The notes beneath the pieces are model-generated. The model worked only from the letters and a program-made list of their open reading frames with translations, did not search any database and was not told the DNA's origin. Positions 7,780 to 16,158 of a stretch of 64,000 bases of DNA are shown here, piece after piece. This DNA is from Microbacterium sp. Nx66 (lineage in GTDB: Bacteria; Actinomycetota; Actinomycetes; Actinomycetales; Microbacteriaceae): contig NZ_LR880474.1 in the NCBI RefSeq assembly GCF_904066215.1, positions 1,364,001-1,428,000 of the forward strand, in the 5' to 3' direction. The position numbers and the translations under genes are program-made. Each line of letters starts with the position of its first letter. The stretch's first letter is position 1.

Positions 7780-9459
7780 TCAGCTGCCCTTCCTGTGCGG
7801 AGCCGACGAGGCGGCATCGGTCGGCGAGAGGTCGGTGATCGCCGCGCGGTTGGTCGCGTAGACGGTCTCCCGGTCGAGGAGGCCCAGGGTGCGGAGGCGG
7901 CGGAGAGTGTTCGGACGGACGCGGCTGAAGGCCAGCGAGATCGACTGGGTGTCGAGCCACTCCCGGAGCGCCTGGAAGGCCTCAGCTCCGGTGACGTCGA
8001 CGTCCGTGACGGCTTCCATGTCGATCACGACATGCTGGACGGCGGAGGGGCCCGCGGTGCGGACCGCGTCCTTCACGGCCGCGGAGAACACAGCGCCGTT
8101 CGCGAAGAACAGCGGGGCCGCGAGCCGGACGACGATGACCCCCGGTGCGGTGGTCGTGCCGGTCGGAGCATCCTCCAACAGGGATTCCCCGGGGTCGCCC
8201 GAGGTCTCCAGCACGTCGATCGCCGGATGGGAGGCGCGTTGCGCGAGATTGATGAGGGCGAGCACGAAGGCCACGACGATTCCCGCGATCGACCCGACGA
8301 ACAGTGTCACGAGGAAGCAGACGGCACCGATGACGAACTCGAACCGATCCAGCCGCCACAGCCGGATGAAGTCGCGGATGCCGAGGAGCGGGATGATCGC
8401 CACGCCGACGATGGCGCCGATCGCCGGGGAGGGGATGTCGGCGAGGAGCGCGGTGCCGAAGAGCAGCAGCAGGAGTGTCCCGACCGCGAGCACGAGCGCC
8501 GGGAGCTGCGTGCGCGAGCCCGCCTGGTCCATCGCGGCGGTGCGCGAGGTCGAGGACCCGACCGCGAAGCTGCCCTGAGCGCCGGCCGCGACGTTCGCGA
8601 CGCCGAACGCCAGCAGATCGCGGTTGGCGTGGAACGGGTAGCGGTGCTTCTCGGAGTACGAGCGCGACACGAGCAGGCCCTCCGCCGTGGTCACGAGGGT
8701 CAGGGCGATCGCGGAGGGGATGAGGGCGAGCCACAGCGACCAGTCGATGACCGGCCAGGTGAGCGCGGGAGGGCCGGCGGGGACCTCGCCGAGCACATCC
8801 ACGCCCCGTCCGTCGAGGCCGGTGAGGACGACCACGACGGTCGTCGCGACGAGCACGATCAGCGCCCAGGGGACGGCGCGGAGGTAGCGCTGTCCGACGA
8901 GCAGCACCGCGACGGAGACGGCGGCGAGGAGCACGGACCAGCCATTGAGCGAGGGGAGACCTGTGACCAGCGCGACGACCTTGTCCACGAACTCCGCACC
9001 GGAGTCGATCTTCACGCCGAGCATCTTCGCGATCTGGCTGACCATGATGTCCAGCGCCAGGCCTCCGACGAAGCCGACGAGGATCGGCTTGGACAGGAAA
9101 TTCGCCAGGAACCCGAGCTTGAAGACGGCGAGCAGCAGGAACATCCCGCCGCAGAGGATCGCCTGGGCGAGGGCGAGGGTGGCGTAGTCGGCGCTCCCGG
9201 CGACCGCGAGCCCGCCGATGGAGGAGGCCACCAGCGCGGCGGCGGCGGCATCGGGGGAGGCGACCAGCTGACGCGACGACACCACGAGCGCATAGACGAC
9301 GGTCGGGATGATCAGCGCGTACAGTCCGGCGGTGGCGGGGAGCCCCGCGATCTGCGCGTATCCGATGTTGAGGGGGATGGCGATCGCCAGAAGGGTGACT
9401 CCCGCGGTGAGCTCGGTCGCGAGGTTGCGTCGGGTCAGGCCCGCGAGCGGACGCGGCAT
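7780..9459 (-). CDS. SulP family inorganic anion transporter with STAS domain
   Basis: A complete 559-residue SulP transporter. The N-terminus contains the family signature around IAIPLNIGYAQIAGLPATAGLYALIIP, followed by about ten to twelve membrane segments and a C-terminal STAS domain from about residue 420 (FFANGAVFSAAVKDAV; HVVIDMEAVTDVDVTGAEAF). SulP proteins take up sulfate or bicarbonate, or exchange anions. In this sulfatase setting sulfate movement is a reasonable guess, not shown. GGAAGGGA lies upstream of the ATG. A promoter with CATATT (9503-9498) and an imperfect copy of the locus dyad (9541-9554) lies just upstream. It heads an operon with the GAP gene. Confidence 0.92.
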   Translation of the reverse strand: MPRPLAGLTRRNLATELTAGVTLLAIAIPLNIGYAQIAGLPATAGLYALIIPTVVYALVVSSRQLVASPDAAAAALVASSIGGLAVAGSADYATLALAQAILCGGMFLLLAVFKLGFLANFLSKPILVGFVGGLALDIMVSQIAKMLGVKIDSGAEFVDKVVALVTGLPSLNGWSVLLAAVSVAVLLVGQRYLRAVPWALIVLVATTVVVVLTGLDGRGVDVLGEVPAGPPALTWPVIDWSLWLALIPSAIALTLVTTAEGLLVSRSYSEKHRYPFHANRDLLAFGVANVAAGAQGSFAVGSSTSRTAAMDQAGSRTQLPALVLAVGTLLLLLFGTALLADIPSPAIGAIVGVAIIPLLGIRDFIRLWRLDRFEFVIGAVCFLVTLFVGSIAGIVVAFVLALINLAQRASHPAIDVLETSGDPGESLLEDAPTGTTTAPGVIVVRLAAPLFFANGAVFSAAVKDAVRTAGPSAVQHVVIDMEAVTDVDVTGAEAFQALREWLDTQSISLAFSRVRPNTLRRLRTLGLLDRETVYATNRAAITDLSPTDAASSAPHRKGS

Positions 9460-9497
9460 CCGGTCTCCCTTCCCGCCCGATGGATGGTTCCGGCTTC

Positions 9498-9554
9498 AAT
9501 ATGGCATCGACGGCAGCCGACGACCAGAGGGTCGGAGAGCCTCGCCCTGGTGAT
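9498..9554 (-). promoter_or_regulatory. Promoter of the SulP-GAP operon with imperfect locus dyad
   Basis: Plus-strand bases 9541-9554 (CTCGCCCTGGTGAT) match the TTCATCCGGGTGAT dyad in 10 of 14 positions. The centre is 44.5 bp from the first base of a minus-strand -10 CATATT (9503-9498), the same geometry as at the other three promoters. The -35 region is poor, as expected for an activator-dependent promoter. Alone this match would be weak; the spacing is what supports it. Confidence 0.4.
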
Positions 9555-9582
9555 TTCGGATGAAAGAGTCGCCCGCGCCGCG

Positions 9583-10719
9583 TCAGCGTCGTCGGAAGCG
9601 GCGTCGGGTGGGCACCGCGGAGGGCTCAGGGGTCGGAGCCGGCGCCGGGAGGGCGGTGCGGTCGCCGCTCACCCAGCGCACCCACGTGGAGCCCGGGTCG
9701 CCCTCCAGGACGAGGGCGCGCACGAGCAGGGTGAGCGGGATGGAGAGGATGGCGCCGAGCGGCCCGATCACGAAGGTCCAGAAGATCACGGAGAAGAAGC
9801 TCAGCGTGAGGCTCAGGTCGACGGCGTCGCTGACGAACTTGGGCTGGACGAGCACCTGGAGCACGACGTTGACCACGCAGTACACGGCGATGACGCCGAG
9901 CAGCAGCGGCCAGCCGCCCACCACGAAGGCGAGGATCGCGGGCGGGATGAGTCCCAGCACGAAGCCGATGTTCGGGATGAAGTTCGTCACGAAAGCGAGG
10001 ATCGCCCAGACGACCGGGGCGGGAACGCCCATCCACCAGAGCGCGAGGCCGTCGACGATCGCCACGACGGCGCCGAACGCGGCATTGACGACGTAGTACC
10101 GGCGGACCCCCGTCTGCAGGCGGGCGATGCGCTGCAACGCCGGGCCGTGCGTGGCGCCGAAGAGTGCAGGTGCCGTCCGGTAGCGAGCGGCGTCCGCCGC
10201 GAGGAAGATGATGTAGGCGCAGACGAAGAACAGGGCGGTGGCGACTCCGAGCACCGCGCTGCCCAGGCTCCCCGCCACACCGAGCAGGGTCTCGGGGTCG
10301 AGGACCGAGGCTGCGGCATCCGCCGCCTCCTGATCGAGTCCGAGGGACTGCAACCAGGCGACGATCTGATCGGCGGCGCGCACCAGCCCGTCCTGAGACG
10401 CGAGGTCGCCGACCAGACGGGCGAACTGGGTGCCGGCGAGCCACAGCAGCGCCGCCATCGCCAGCAGGATCACGTAGGCGAGCACGATCACGGCGGTCGT
10501 CCCCACCCAGGCGGGCCGACCGGGGCGCTGGAACGGACGGCGGATCGGTTCGCAGATCACCACGATGACGATCGCGAGGGCCAAGGGACCGAAGACCTCA
10601 CGCGCCAGCGAGACGCCGGCGAGGACGATCGCGCTCGCCGCCAGGATCAGCAAGGTCCGCAAGGCGGGCGAGGACGCGCGGTCTGCCGCGGGGCCGGAAG
10701 GAGTCGGGAGCGAGGTCAC
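9583..10719 (-). CDS. AI-2E family transporter-like membrane protein
   Basis: A 378-residue membrane protein with about eight hydrophobic segments. The late motif VTNFIPNIGFVLGLIPPAILAF and the following VVLQVLVQPKFVSDAVDLSLTLSFFSVIFW are hallmarks of the AI-2E transporter (TqsA/PerM) family. Proposed cargos include autoinducer-2 and, in other members, Na+/H+. The C-terminal tail is Pro/Arg-rich. The frame is open to 10914, but GTG at 10719 is chosen: TACGCT lies exactly at -12 to -7, giving a leaderless transcript, and longer starts would run into the divergent LAL gene. The shared dyad at 10744-10757 covers its -35 region, so it may be controlled together with LAL copy 2. Confidence 0.8.
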   Translation of the reverse strand: MTSLPTPSGPAADRASSPALRTLLILAASAIVLAGVSLAREVFGPLALAIVIVVICEPIRRPFQRPGRPAWVGTTAVIVLAYVILLAMAALLWLAGTQFARLVGDLASQDGLVRAADQIVAWLQSLGLDQEAADAAASVLDPETLLGVAGSLGSAVLGVATALFFVCAYIIFLAADAARYRTAPALFGATHGPALQRIARLQTGVRRYYVVNAAFGAVVAIVDGLALWWMGVPAPVVWAILAFVTNFIPNIGFVLGLIPPAILAFVVGGWPLLLGVIAVYCVVNVVLQVLVQPKFVSDAVDLSLTLSFFSVIFWTFVIGPLGAILSIPLTLLVRALVLEGDPGSTWVRWVSGDRTALPAPAPTPEPSAVPTRRRFRRR

Positions 10720-10743
10720 GCGGCCAGCGTAGTCCCCGGCACT

Positions 10744-10757
10744 TTCATCCGGGTGAT
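10744..10757. promoter_or_regulatory. Dyad TTCATCCGGGTGAT between AI-2E gene and LAL copy 2
   Basis: The 14 bases are identical to those upstream of sulfatase 1 (7069-7082). Towards the LAL gene the centre is 45.5 bp before TTTCGT (10796-10801), itself at -12 to -7 of ATG 10808. Towards the AI-2E gene it covers the -35 position of the leaderless TACGCT promoter. One site could thus activate one gene and repress or activate the other, including autoregulation of the LAL gene. Confidence 0.5.
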
Positions 10758-10807
10758 TGCGGGCCCACCCCCTGGAAGGGCGCTCGGGCCCGTGGTTTCG
10801 TGTTGCC

Positions 10808-13354
10808 ATGCCGCCTCCCGTACGTTCCACGAGGCCGGGACCGGCGATGCGTTTCCGGCCGCCCGCCCCGCCCATCGGCGTCCTGCCGCGGGAACGCGTG
10901 ACCGCAGCGATCACGGCGGCCGTGGAGGCCGACGGGGTGACGGTTCTCAGCGCGCCCAGCGGCTACGGCAAGACGACGGCGGTCATGGCCTGGGCGGTGG
11001 CGCGCGACGACGTCGCCTGGCTCACGCTGAGCGCCTCGGACGACGATCCCGCGCTGCTGACGTCCGGGGTGGTGAATGCGCTGGCGCTCGCCGCCGAGCG
11101 CACGGGGCGCGCGTTCGCCGTCCGCCGCGATATCGAGGATCCGGTGCGCGCCTACCGGCAGATCTGCGCGGCGCTTCAGGACGCCGAGCATCCGATGCAC
11201 CTCATCGTGGACGACGCGCACCGTGCCGGCGAGTCCTGGCGGGAGGGACTTCTGGGGCTCCTCGCCGATCAGCCTCCGGACGGACTGCACCTCGTCCTCG
11301 TCGGGACCACGTTGATCGAGGTCACCCTGTCCCGACATCGACTCATGCATCCCGGATCGTTCGTCGGCGTGGAGACGCTCCGGTTCTCGACGGACGAGAT
11401 CCGTCGTCTGCTGCGGTCGGCGCCCCGAGGTCTCGATGCGACCGCCGTGCGAGAGGAGACCGGCGGGTGGCCCATAGCGGTACGGCTCGTCCTCGTGGGA
11501 GGTGCGCTGCCGTCGACGGCCGCGTCCACGGCCGCGTCGTTCCTCGGCGAGTACGTCCGCGAGCACGTGCTGGACGCGTTGCCGCCCGCGCTCGCCGACT
11601 TCGTGCTCGACGGCACCGCCTGCGCGGAGCTCACCCCGGAGACCGCCGCACTCGTGACGGCGAGGGAGGACGCCGCCGACCTCCTGGAGAGCTGCGTCCG
11701 ACTCGGCCTCTTCCTTGACCGGTTCGACGGCCCGAACGGCCCGACGTACCGGTGGCACCCCGCGTTCGCGCGTCGGTGCGCCGACCTCGCGCGGACGGAT
11801 GCCGCCCGTTTCGCCACCGTGCACCGCCGGGCCGCCCGTGCTCTGGAGCACACGGATCCGATCGCCGCCGTGACGCACGCGCGGCGCGCCGGGGATCGCG
11901 CCGGTGCCAGGGCCATCCTCCTCCGGCACTGGTTGGGCCTCGTGGTCGGCTCCTCGGCCGGCGACGTGGAGCGGACGGCGACGACTCTCCTGCGCGACAA
12001 CCCGGACGATCCGCACCTGCTGCTCGTGCGAGCCGGGGCCAGCGATGTCCTCGGGGACCATCGTGTCGCCCGGGAGCTGTGCCGACGGGCCGAGGCCCTC
12101 CTCGACCGCACGCCGGGGGAGGCCGCCCCTGCCGTCCTCCTCATCGTCCGCCTGCTGCTCGCGGAGTCGTCCGTCGAGGTGGCGGTGTCCGGTCCCGAGA
12201 TCCGCGCGCTGCTCGATGCCGAGGACGACAGGATGTACGGCGGTCGGGTGGCGCTCAACCACCTGCTGGGGTGGACCGCGCTGCGCAGTCGCGAATCGCC
12301 GGACCTCGCGATCGAGTACTTCTCTGCAGCGGCGCGCGAGGCGCAGGAAGCGGGCGACCGGGAGCTCACGTCCCGCGCTGTCGGACATCTCGCCTACGGC
12401 CTCGCCACCTCCGGTCGGCTCACGGAGGCCGCGACCGTGCTCGCCGAGGCCGAGAGCACCCGCGAGACTCTTCTTCCGCGGAACACCTTCGCGCGCGGCA
12501 GCGCCATGGCCGCCGCGGGGTGGGTCGCGTACTGGTCCGGCGAGGCGGAGGAGGCGGTCCGGATCTTCGACGCGGCACGGGAGGAAGCCGCATCCGGCCG
12601 CGACCTCGCCGGGCATGCACGCATGATGGGCGCCTATTCGGCCGCGCTCACAGGAGACCCCGCGATATGTCGCCGGGCGGCCATCGGCGTGCAGGAACTC
12701 CCTATCGACGTCGTGCAGGGGGTGGCGTGGCCGGCGTTCCGAGAGTCGTCGGTGGCCCTGCTCGAAGAGGCGGTGGGGCGGAGGGAGCGCGCACTGCGCA
12801 TCGCGAAGAAGTACGCGAGCGGTACCGACCTCCCGCTCGTGGGCGTCGCCCTGTCCGGAATCCTGCGTCGCGCCGAGGATCACGCTGCGGCGCTGGAGAT
12901 GCTGCGATCGTTGCGGGGCGCCTCCGAGCTGTCGTACGTCAAGGCCGCCACCTTGATCACCGCGGCTGCGCTGCGGAGGGCGACCGGCCACCAGGAGGAC
13001 GCGCATGACCTGTGCGAGGCCGCACTCGCCGTCGCGTCAGCGGAGAACCTCGTCGTGCTCTTCGGTCCGCGGGAGGTCGCGGTGCGCCGGCTGCTGCAGG
13101 CGCATGTGCATCACGGCACGCAGTTCGAGGAGTTCATCGAGACATGCCTCGCCGTCGACGCGGTCGGATCCGTGACCGATCGGCTGTCGGAGCGGGAACG
13201 CGACGTCTTCCACCAGATGCAGACGGCGCGCACGCTGCCGGAGATCGCGCAGGAACTCTCCGTGTCGGTCAACACGGTGAAGACGCATCAACGCGCGATC
13301 TACCGCAAGCTCGGGGTGTCGTCCCGGCGGGAGGCCGTCCACGCCATGGTGTGA
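10808..13354 (+). CDS. LuxR family transcriptional regulator, LAL/MalT type, second copy
   Basis: An 848-residue regulator with P-loop SAPSGYGKT (about residues 48-56), Walker B LIVDDAHR, a long helical-repeat middle and a C-terminal LuxR helix-turn-helix (LSERERDVFHQM...NTVKTHQRAIYRKLGV). The overall layout equals that of the first LAL protein, but the sequences differ enough that they are not a recent duplication. The start is uncertain. ATG 10808 is chosen because a -10-like TTTCGT sits at -12 to -7; ATG 10847 (MRFRPPAPP) would also give a good protein, and the TTG at 10757 is unlikely. It is divergent from the AI-2E gene with the locus dyad in between, which suggests autoregulation. Confidence 0.88.
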   Translation: MPPPVRSTRPGPAMRFRPPAPPIGVLPRERVTAAITAAVEADGVTVLSAPSGYGKTTAVMAWAVARDDVAWLTLSASDDDPALLTSGVVNALALAAERTGRAFAVRRDIEDPVRAYRQICAALQDAEHPMHLIVDDAHRAGESWREGLLGLLADQPPDGLHLVLVGTTLIEVTLSRHRLMHPGSFVGVETLRFSTDEIRRLLRSAPRGLDATAVREETGGWPIAVRLVLVGGALPSTAASTAASFLGEYVREHVLDALPPALADFVLDGTACAELTPETAALVTAREDAADLLESCVRLGLFLDRFDGPNGPTYRWHPAFARRCADLARTDAARFATVHRRAARALEHTDPIAAVTHARRAGDRAGARAILLRHWLGLVVGSSAGDVERTATTLLRDNPDDPHLLLVRAGASDVLGDHRVARELCRRAEALLDRTPGEAAPAVLLIVRLLLAESSVEVAVSGPEIRALLDAEDDRMYGGRVALNHLLGWTALRSRESPDLAIEYFSAAAREAQEAGDRELTSRAVGHLAYGLATSGRLTEAATVLAEAESTRETLLPRNTFARGSAMAAAGWVAYWSGEAEEAVRIFDAAREEAASGRDLAGHARMMGAYSAALTGDPAICRRAAIGVQELPIDVVQGVAWPAFRESSVALLEEAVGRRERALRIAKKYASGTDLPLVGVALSGILRRAEDHAAALEMLRSLRGASELSYVKAATLITAAALRRATGHQEDAHDLCEAALAVASAENLVVLFGPREVAVRRLLQAHVHHGTQFEEFIETCLAVDAVGSVTDRLSERERDVFHQMQTARTLPEIAQELSVSVNTVKTHQRAIYRKLGVSSRREAVHAMV

Positions 13355-13367
13355 GCGGTGAGCCGTC

Positions 13368-13793
13368 TCACGACGCTGCGCCCAGGGTCGCCGCCAGGGC
13401 GGCGTTCGCGACCGCGGAGGGGATCGCCTGCGTCGCCAGGATCCGATCGCCGCCGTCCTCGACCTCGCGGACGAACCGGACGTCCCAGCACTGTTCGACG
13501 AGGATCACGGCGGCGACCGAGCCGACGGGGACCCAGGGGAGGAAGTGTCCGACGTCTTCGACGCAGATGAGTCCGGGCGCATACAGGCGGAGACCGGCGA
13601 GCGCGAAGTCGTCGCCGTCGATCTCCGTGATGCGGTGTGCGTCGGCGTCCCGCCGCACCACGAGGAAGTCCAGCACGCGCAGGGTGCCTGCTTCGACCTG
13701 CCGCAGGAGTGGCTCGAGAACCGGTGGTCCCGGGTGCTCGCGGCGGAGCTCGATCACGACGAACGCGACGTCGCCCAGCACCCGGCTTCTCAT
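13368..13793 (-). CDS. DUF6325-like protein, copy 1
   Basis: A 141-residue soluble protein of the DUF6325 type, recognised by similarity to its divergent neighbour: both share the V-x-D-F-L/V-V-x-R-x-A pattern near residue 40, the VGSVAAVILVEQ versus RSAAVVVLELLF strand, and the C-terminal R-I-x-A-x-x-I-P-x-x-V-N-A-A/V end. The function is unknown; such proteins often travel with SHOCT proteins in actinobacteria. GGAGG lies 13-17 nt before ATG 13793. The gene converges with LAL copy 2, with only 13 bp between stops, and is divergent from copy 2 of the family across a large palindrome. Confidence 0.7.
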   Translation of the reverse strand: MRSRVLGDVAFVVIELRREHPGPPVLEPLLRQVEAGTLRVLDFLVVRRDADAHRITEIDGDDFALAGLRLYAPGLICVEDVGHFLPWVPVGSVAAVILVEQCWDVRFVREVEDGGDRILATQAIPSAVANAALAATLGAAS

Positions 13794-13852
13794 GACCGCC
13801 CTCGATCCTCCATCGCTCCGTCCTTGATGGTGACAGCCGCGCGAGAGCCCGA

Positions 13853-13889
13853 GTACCCCCTCTCACCCGGAGCGGGTGAGAGGGGTTAC
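13853..13889. promoter_or_regulatory. Large palindrome between the two DUF6325 genes
   Basis: Arms 13853-13868 and 13874-13889 pair over 16 bases with one mismatch around GGAGC. The core reads CTCACCC-GGAGC-GGGTGAG. A 19-base near copy (CTCACCCGGAGCGGACGAG, 17 of 19 identical) lies at 20415-20433 before the HAD gene. Position midway between divergent starts fits an operator serving both directions rather than a terminator. Confidence 0.5.
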
Positions 13890-13938
13890 GCGCCCCACGG
13901 TCGCGGTGCCATCCTGTTGCCGGACGAAGGGTGGCGAC

Positions 13939-14373
13939 ATGGAGGAGTTCCGATTCGGGCCCGTCGAGTTCTACCTCGTGGGCTTCGACGGCGACCGGCC
14001 GGACCCGGCGACGTTCGGGGCGCTGACCGACCTCGTGTCGAGCGGCGTCGTGCGCGTGCTGGATTTCGTGCTGGTGACGAGGACGGCGGGCGGGGAACTC
14101 GACATCCTCGAACTGGACGAGGGCGACGGGTCCCCGGCGCTCGGAGGGCTCGAGCCGATCGTCGCCGGACTCGCGAGCGAGGACGACGTCCTCGCCCTGG
14201 CGGAGGTCGTGCCACCGGGACGATCCGCGGCCGTGGTGGTCCTGGAACTCCTGTTCGCCCGGACCCTGGCCCAGGATGTCGCCGCCGCGGGAGGCCAGGT
14301 GCTGCGCACCGAGCGCATTCCGGCTCCCGTCGTGAACGCGGTGATGGACATCCTCGAACAGGAAGGTGAATGA
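13939..14373 (+). CDS. DUF6325-like protein, copy 2
   Basis: A 144-residue acidic protein without signal peptide or membrane segment, paralogous to the gene at 13368 (see the shared motifs VLDFVLVTRTA and RIPAPVVNAVMDIL). The open frame extends upstream to 13876, but ATG 13939 has GAAGGG 7 nt before it and avoids a stretch of unlikely composition. It is followed after one base by the SHOCT gene and then by a membrane protein, so the three form an operon. The function is unknown; membrane-stress or conductance roles proposed for similar small proteins are not visible in sequence. Confidence 0.72.
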   Translation: MEEFRFGPVEFYLVGFDGDRPDPATFGALTDLVSSGVVRVLDFVLVTRTAGGELDILELDEGDGSPALGGLEPIVAGLASEDDVLALAEVVPPGRSAAVVVLELLFARTLAQDVAAAGGQVLRTERIPAPVVNAVMDILEQEGE

Positions 14374-14374
14374 C

Positions 14375-14716
14375 ATGCCCTTGCGGAGATTCGGCCGGCC
14401 GGGGCTCATCGGTCTCGCCGCACGGACCGCGGTGGTCGCCGGAACGGCGACCGCGGTGCAGGGAGCCGCCATGCGGCACCAGGAGCGCCGCGCGCAGAGC
14501 GAGTACGAGCAGCAGCAGTATGAGGCCGCCCAGCAACAGGCCCAGATGGACGACGCGGCCCGCACCGCGGCTGCGCAGTATGCGCCGCCGGCGTCCCCGC
14601 CGCCCGCACCGGCGGACGACCTGATCGCCAAGCTGCAGGAGCTCGGGTCGCTGAAGGCCTCCGGTGTGCTGACGGAAGAGGAGTTCACCGCGGCGAAGCA
14701 GAAGCTGCTGGGCTGA
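14375..14716 (+). CDS. SHOCT domain protein
   Basis: A 113-residue protein. The N-terminus (RPGLIGLAARTAVVAGTATAVQGAAM) is a weak membrane or amphipathic segment. A Gln/Glu-rich middle (residues about 30-60) and a Pro/Ala linker follow, and then a typical C-terminal SHOCT domain (DLIAKLQELGSLKASGVLTEEEFTAAKQKLL). SHOCT domains are short interaction or oligomerisation modules found at protein ends. ATG 14375 is preferred over GTG 14366 because GGAAGG sits 8 nt upstream and the previous gene's TGA ends at 14373. It belongs to the DUF6325-SHOCT-membrane protein operon. Confidence 0.8.
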   Translation: MPLRRFGRPGLIGLAARTAVVAGTATAVQGAAMRHQERRAQSEYEQQQYEAAQQQAQMDDAARTAAAQYAPPASPPPAPADDLIAKLQELGSLKASGVLTEEEFTAAKQKLLG

Positions 14717-14745
14717 GCGCCCGCGACGATCGAGACGAGGCGCCC

Positions 14746-16080
14746 ATGAGCGAGATCGACGATCTGCGGGAACGATTGCGCGCGCTGGAGCAGGAGAACG
14801 AGGAGCTGCGTCGCCCTCGACGTCGGGTCTCGGCCCGGAGCATCATCGCCGGGATCGTGCTCGTCGTCGCAGTGCTCCTCGCACCGATCGCGGCGATGGG
14901 GACGTGGGCGCGGCTGCAGCTCGTCGATGCGGATCGGTTCGTCGCGACGTTCGCTCCACTGGCCCAGGACCCGGACGTCCAGGACTTCGTCGCCGATCAG
15001 GTGACGACCGCCATCGATGAGCAGGTCGACCTGGATGCGGTGGTCGGAGAGCTCTTCGATGGGCTGCGCGCCCTCGATCTGCCGCCCCGTGCCACAGCCG
15101 CCCTCGGGCTCCTGGAAGCACCGGCCGCGTCCGGGCTGTCGTCGCTGATCGACGGTGTCGTGCACGAGGTGGTGTCGTCGCCGCAGTTCGCCGACATCTG
15201 GGCGGAGTCGCTGCGCTTCACGCATGAGCGTGCCGTCGCGATCCTCCAGGACGACCCGGGCACCGCACTGCAGCTGAGCGACGACGGCGTGCTCTCGGTG
15301 GACGTGGGGGCGGTCGTGGAACGCGTCAAGGAGGCTCTCGCCGAGCGTGGGGCCGGCGTGGCCGACCTCATCCCCGTGATCGATCGCACCATCCCGGTGG
15401 TGCAGGCGGACGCCCTCGCGTTGGTGCGCACGGTCTACCAGATCGCGGTGGCCGCAGGGTTCTGGTTGCCCTGGGTCGTGCTCGGCCTCGTCGTGCTCGG
15501 CGTGCTGCTGGCGGTGGACCGGCCGCGGGCGCTGTTCTGGACGAGCGCGGGCTTCGCCGTCGTCTTCCTGCTCCTCGCCGCGGGGATGGGGATCGGACGC
15601 GGGTTCTTCGTCAGCGCCGTCAGTCCGTCCATCATGACGGCTGCGGCGGCCGAATCCCTCTTCGATCAGCTCACGGCGCTCCTCGGGTCCACCATCGTCG
15701 CCCTCGCTCTCGTCGGCGTGCTCATCGCGCTCTGGGCCTGGCTGGCCGGATCGAGCCGCAGCGCCTCGACGGTGCGCGGTGCGACCGAGAGCGGCTCCGG
15801 GGCGCTGCGCGAGGCGGCGGAGGCTCGGGGGATATCCACGGGACGATTCGGGCGGGCGGTCGACCGCTATCGGGGCGCGATCCTCATCACGGGGATGGCG
15901 ATCGGTGTGCTCATCCTCGTGGCGACGCGCCCTGTGACCTTCGGTGCCGTCGTGGGCGTGGCGATCGGCGTCCTCGTGCTGACGGTCCTCGTGGAACTGC
16001 TGCGCCGCCCGGACTCCGCAGCGGATGAGACGGACGAGCCGGTCGAGGATGACGCCACTGAGATCACCCTTCCCGGGTGA
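14746..16080 (+). CDS. Conserved membrane protein with N-terminal coiled coil, unknown function
   Basis: A 444-residue protein. Residues 1-22 form a short acidic coiled coil (DDLRERLRALEQENEELRR). A membrane helix follows at about 31-52, then an extracytoplasmic domain of about 180 residues (from ARLQLVDADRFVATFAPLAQDPDVQDFV to HERAVAIL...), then four membrane helices between about 225 and 425 and an acidic tail. This is a recurrent actinobacterial architecture, but I know no assigned function. It ends the DUF6325-SHOCT operon, 29 bp after the SHOCT stop, and precedes sulfatase 2 by 78 bp. Confidence 0.7.
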   Translation: MSEIDDLRERLRALEQENEELRRPRRRVSARSIIAGIVLVVAVLLAPIAAMGTWARLQLVDADRFVATFAPLAQDPDVQDFVADQVTTAIDEQVDLDAVVGELFDGLRALDLPPRATAALGLLEAPAASGLSSLIDGVVHEVVSSPQFADIWAESLRFTHERAVAILQDDPGTALQLSDDGVLSVDVGAVVERVKEALAERGAGVADLIPVIDRTIPVVQADALALVRTVYQIAVAAGFWLPWVVLGLVVLGVLLAVDRPRALFWTSAGFAVVFLLLAAGMGIGRGFFVSAVSPSIMTAAAAESLFDQLTALLGSTIVALALVGVLIALWAWLAGSSRSASTVRGATESGSGALREAAEARGISTGRFGRAVDRYRGAILITGMAIGVLILVATRPVTFGAVVGVAIGVLVLTVLVELLRRPDSAADETDEPVEDDATEITLPG

Positions 16081-16158
16081 GAACCGTTGTCCACACGGAC
16101 GCCGGCTCGGAAGACTCGTGCCGAGGAGCGCGGACGCGCCCTGAACGAAGGAGAGACG

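Noticed and set aside
16071..16081. CCCGGGTGAG half-site before sulfatase 2 as a fifth regulon promoter
   Set aside because: Only one half matches, it overlaps the previous stop codon, and no TANNNT-like element lies about 45 bp downstream.
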